64,000 bases of DNA, from NCBI GenBank assembly GCA_027924585.1, contig BSBM01000200.1, positions 2,542,001 to 2,606,000 on the forward strand, given 5' to 3'. How positions within the stretch are numbered: position 1 is the stretch's first letter; each line of letters begins with the position of its first letter. Shown here piece by piece: positions 61,649 through 64,000 of the stretch. The position numbers and the translations under genes are program-made. The notes under the pieces are model-generated. The model searched no databases, was not told the origin of the DNA, and saw nothing but the letters and a program-made list of their open reading frames with translations. The stretch comes from Larix kaempferi. Its lineage: Eukaryota > Streptophyta > Pinopsida > Pinales > Pinaceae.

Positions 61649-64000
61649 GTGTTTTATTTCATAAATAGAATCAACAAAGTATGCACATTCTACATCATAA
61701 CGACTTTCTATACTTTGCGCATGCGTCCGGAAATAAGAAAAGCTTACTTCCTTCGTTTTTTAAAATCACAGCTTCTAGAAGGTTTACATGATTTCGTAAA
61801 AAACACGAGTTTTCTGAAAATGTGTTTTATTTCATAAATGGAATCTACAAAGTATGCACATTCTACATCATAACGAATTTCTATAGTTTGCGCATGCGTC
61901 CGGAAATAAGAAAAGCTTACTTCCACCGTTTTTTAAAATCACAGCTTCTAGAAGGTTTACATGATTTCTTAAAAAACACGAGTTTTAGAAAATGTGTTTT
62001 ATTTCATAAATAGAATCAACAAAGTATGCACATTCTACGTCATAACGACTTTCTTTAGTTTGCGGATGCGTCCGGAAATAAGAAAAGCTTACTTCCACCG
62101 TTTTTCAAAATCACAGCTTCTAGAAGGTTTACATGATTTCGTAAAAAACAGGAGTTTTTAGAAAATGTGTTTTATTTCATAAATGGAATGTAAAAAGTAT
62201 GCACATTGTACGTCATAACGACTTTCTATAGTTTGCGCATGCGTCCGGAAAAAAGAAAAGCTTACTTCACCCGTTTTTTAAAATCACAGCTTCTAGAAGG
62301 TTTACCTGATTTCTTAAAAAACATGAGTTTTTAGAAAATGTGTTTTATTTCATAAATGGAATCAACAAAGTATGCACATTCTACGTCATAACGAATTTCT
62401 ATAGTTTGCGCTTGCGTCCGGAAATAAGAAAAGCTTACTTCCCCCGTTTTTAAAATCACAGCTTCTAGAAGGTTTACATGATTTCTTAAAAAACACGAGC
62501 TTTTAGAAAATGTGTTTTATTTCATAAATGGAATCAACAAAGTATGCACATTCTACGTCATAACGACTTTCTATAGTTTGTGCATGAGTCTAGAAATAAG
62601 AAAAGCTTACTTCCCCCGTTTTTTAAAATCACAGCTTCTGGAAGGTTTACATGATTTCTTAAAAAACAAGAGTTTTTAGAAAATGTGTTTTATTTCATAA
62701 ATGGAATAAACAAAGTATGCACATTCTACGTCATAACGACTTTCTATAGTTTGCGCATGCGTCCGGAAATAAGAAAAGCTTACTTCCACCGTTTTTTAAA
62801 ATCACAGCTTCTAGAAGGTTTACATGATTTCGTAAAAAACACGAGTTTTTAGAAAATGTGTTTTATTTCATAAATGGAACCTACAAAGTATGCATATTCT
62901 ACGTCATAACGACTTTCTATAGTTTGCGCATGCGTCCGGAAATAAGAAAAGCTTAGTTCCCCCGTTTTTTAAAATCACAGCTTCTAGAAGGTTTACATGA
63001 TTTCTTAAAAAACACGTGTTTTTAGAAAATGTGTTTTACTTCACAAATGGAATCAACAAAGTATGCACATTCTAGGTCATAACGACTTTCTATAGTTTGC
63101 GCATTCGTCCGGAAATAAGAAAAGCTTACTTCCACCGTTTTTTACAATCACAGCTTCTAGAAGGTTTACATGATTTCGTAAAAAACACGAGTTTTTAGAA
63201 AATGTTTTTTATTTCATAAATGGAATCTACAAAGTATGCACATTTTACATCATAACGAATTTCTATAGTTTGCGCATGCGTCCGGAAATAAGAAAAGCTT
63301 ACTTCCCCCGTTTTTTAAAATCACAGCTTCTAGGAGGTTTACACGATTTCTTAAAAAACACGAGTTTTTAGAAAATGTGTTTTATTTCATAAATGGAATC
63401 AACAAAGTATGCACATTCTACGTCATAACGACTTTCTATAGTTTGCGCACGCGTTTGGAAATAAGAAACGCTTACTTCCCCCGTTTTTTTAAATCACAGC
63501 TTCTAGAAGGTTTACATGATTTCGTAAAAAACACGAGTTTTTAGAAAATGTGTTTTATTTCATAAATGGAATCAACAAAGTATGCACATTCTACGTCATA
63601 ACGACTTTCTATAGTTTGCGCATGCGTCCGGAAATTAGAAAAGCTTACTTCCCCTGTTTTTTAAAATCACAGCTTCTAGAAGGTTTACATGATTTCGTAA
63701 AAAAAACGAATTTTAGAAAATGTGTTTTATTTCATAAATGGAATCAACAAAGTATGCACATTCTACGTCATAACGAATTTCTATAGTTTGCGCATTCGTC
63801 CGGAAATAAGAAAAGCTTACTTCCACCGTTTTTTAAAATCACAGCTTGTAGAAGGTTTACATGATTTCGTAAAAAACACGAGTTTTTAGAAAATGTTTTT
63901 TATTTCATAAATGGAATCTACAAAGTATGCACATTCTACGTCATAACGAATTTCTATAGTTTGCGCATGCGTCCGGAAATAAGAAAAGCTTACTTCCCCT
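61649..64000. repeat. Flank block, third copy, running to the window edge
   Basis: The ordered variants of the blocks at 1412 and 30732 return: T4 run (about 61984), TTTCTTTAG with GCGGATGCG (about 62052), GGAATGTAAAAAG (about 62187), CTTCACCCG (about 62267), TTTACCTGATT (about 62302), GCGCTTGCG (about 62408), GTGCATGAGTC (about 62580) and GGAATAAACAAAG (about 62704). A CACGTG monomer with ACTTCACAAATGG follows at 63013, then monomers with ACATCATAACGAA and AAACGCTTAC/T7, the same order as in the HOR array around 36.9-37.4 kb. Confidence 0.86.

Larger units (their letters stand above)
1..64000. repeat. Satellite DNA array, 173-bp monomer, about 370 head-to-tail copies
   Basis: The anchor tetramer CGAG that opens the T-run recurs at 12, 185, 358 and 531, and then at 173-bp steps through the window with only rare small indels. 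I found no inverted monomer and no non-satellite insertion. The monomer is about 32% G+C by hand count of a typical copy. Most copies carry HindIII (AAGCTT) and XbaI (TCTAGA) sites. Nucleosome-sized, AT-rich monomers in long arrays are typical of eukaryotic centromeric or pericentromeric satellites; that location is an inference, since no flanking unique DNA is visible. All open reading frames of 60 codons or more fall inside the repeat and are by-products of it. I do not recognise the satellite family or species. Confidence 0.98.

Noticed and set aside
1-64000. CRISPR-like regular repeats.
   Set aside because: The whole 173-bp period is conserved, so there are no unique spacers between short repeats, and the unit is far too long.
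1-64000. tRNA, rRNA or other structured RNA genes inside the monomer.
   Set aside because: The only dyads are short palindromes (TTCTAGAA, AAGCTT, TTTTAAAA, GCATGC). No cloverleaf or conserved rRNA segment can be made out.

Overview
The whole 64 kb window is one uninterrupted head-to-tail satellite DNA array. Its monomer is about 173 bp (roughly one third G+C), giving about 370 monomers, all in the same orientation. I saw no unique sequence, transposon, RNA gene or credible protein-coding gene; every stretch I read can be placed in the monomer. A nucleosome-sized, AT-rich monomer in a long array with higher-order repeats (HORs) is typical of centromeric or other heterochromatic DNA of a eukaryote. 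The sequence alone does not identify the species. All seven CpG sites of the monomer recur as TpG and CpA variants, which points to germline CpG methylation.

Layout, left to right. 1-602: monomers without a clear higher order. 603-1640: a 519-bp trimer in two copies. About 1641-3290: monomers with a 692-bp tetramer duplication; the part from about 1412 is the first copy of a 'flank block' that returns at about 30.7 and 61.6 kb. About 3.3-10.2 kb: an older HOR with a 22-monomer period containing 8- and 9-monomer sub-duplications. About 10.2-12.7 kb: a 5/6-monomer HOR. 12.7-17.7 kb: mostly divergent monomers. 17.7-19.9 and 22.0-24.2 kb: two copies of a 13-monomer segment, each with an inner 6-monomer repeat. 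24.2-26.5 kb: divergent monomers. 26.5-28.5 kb: a 1774-bp period carrying a 44-bp internal duplication. 28.5-30.4 kb: divergent monomers. 30.4-32.8 kb: flank block, second copy. 32.8-60.4 kb: a young, highly homogenised HOR array whose units are whole numbers of monomers (30, 43, 16, 16, 26 and 14, plus a partial unit). 60.4-61.6 kb: divergent monomers with one 122-bp deletion monomer. 61.6-64.0 kb: flank block, third copy.

There are no genes here that work together. What the window records is satellite evolution: in-register unequal exchange, local amplification, a young homogenised core bracketed by older related sequence, and CpG decay. Each monomer also holds a cluster of short motifs that resemble binding sites for heat-shock factor, NRF1, ETS and CREB/ATF proteins. 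Whether any of these are used cannot be told from sequence.
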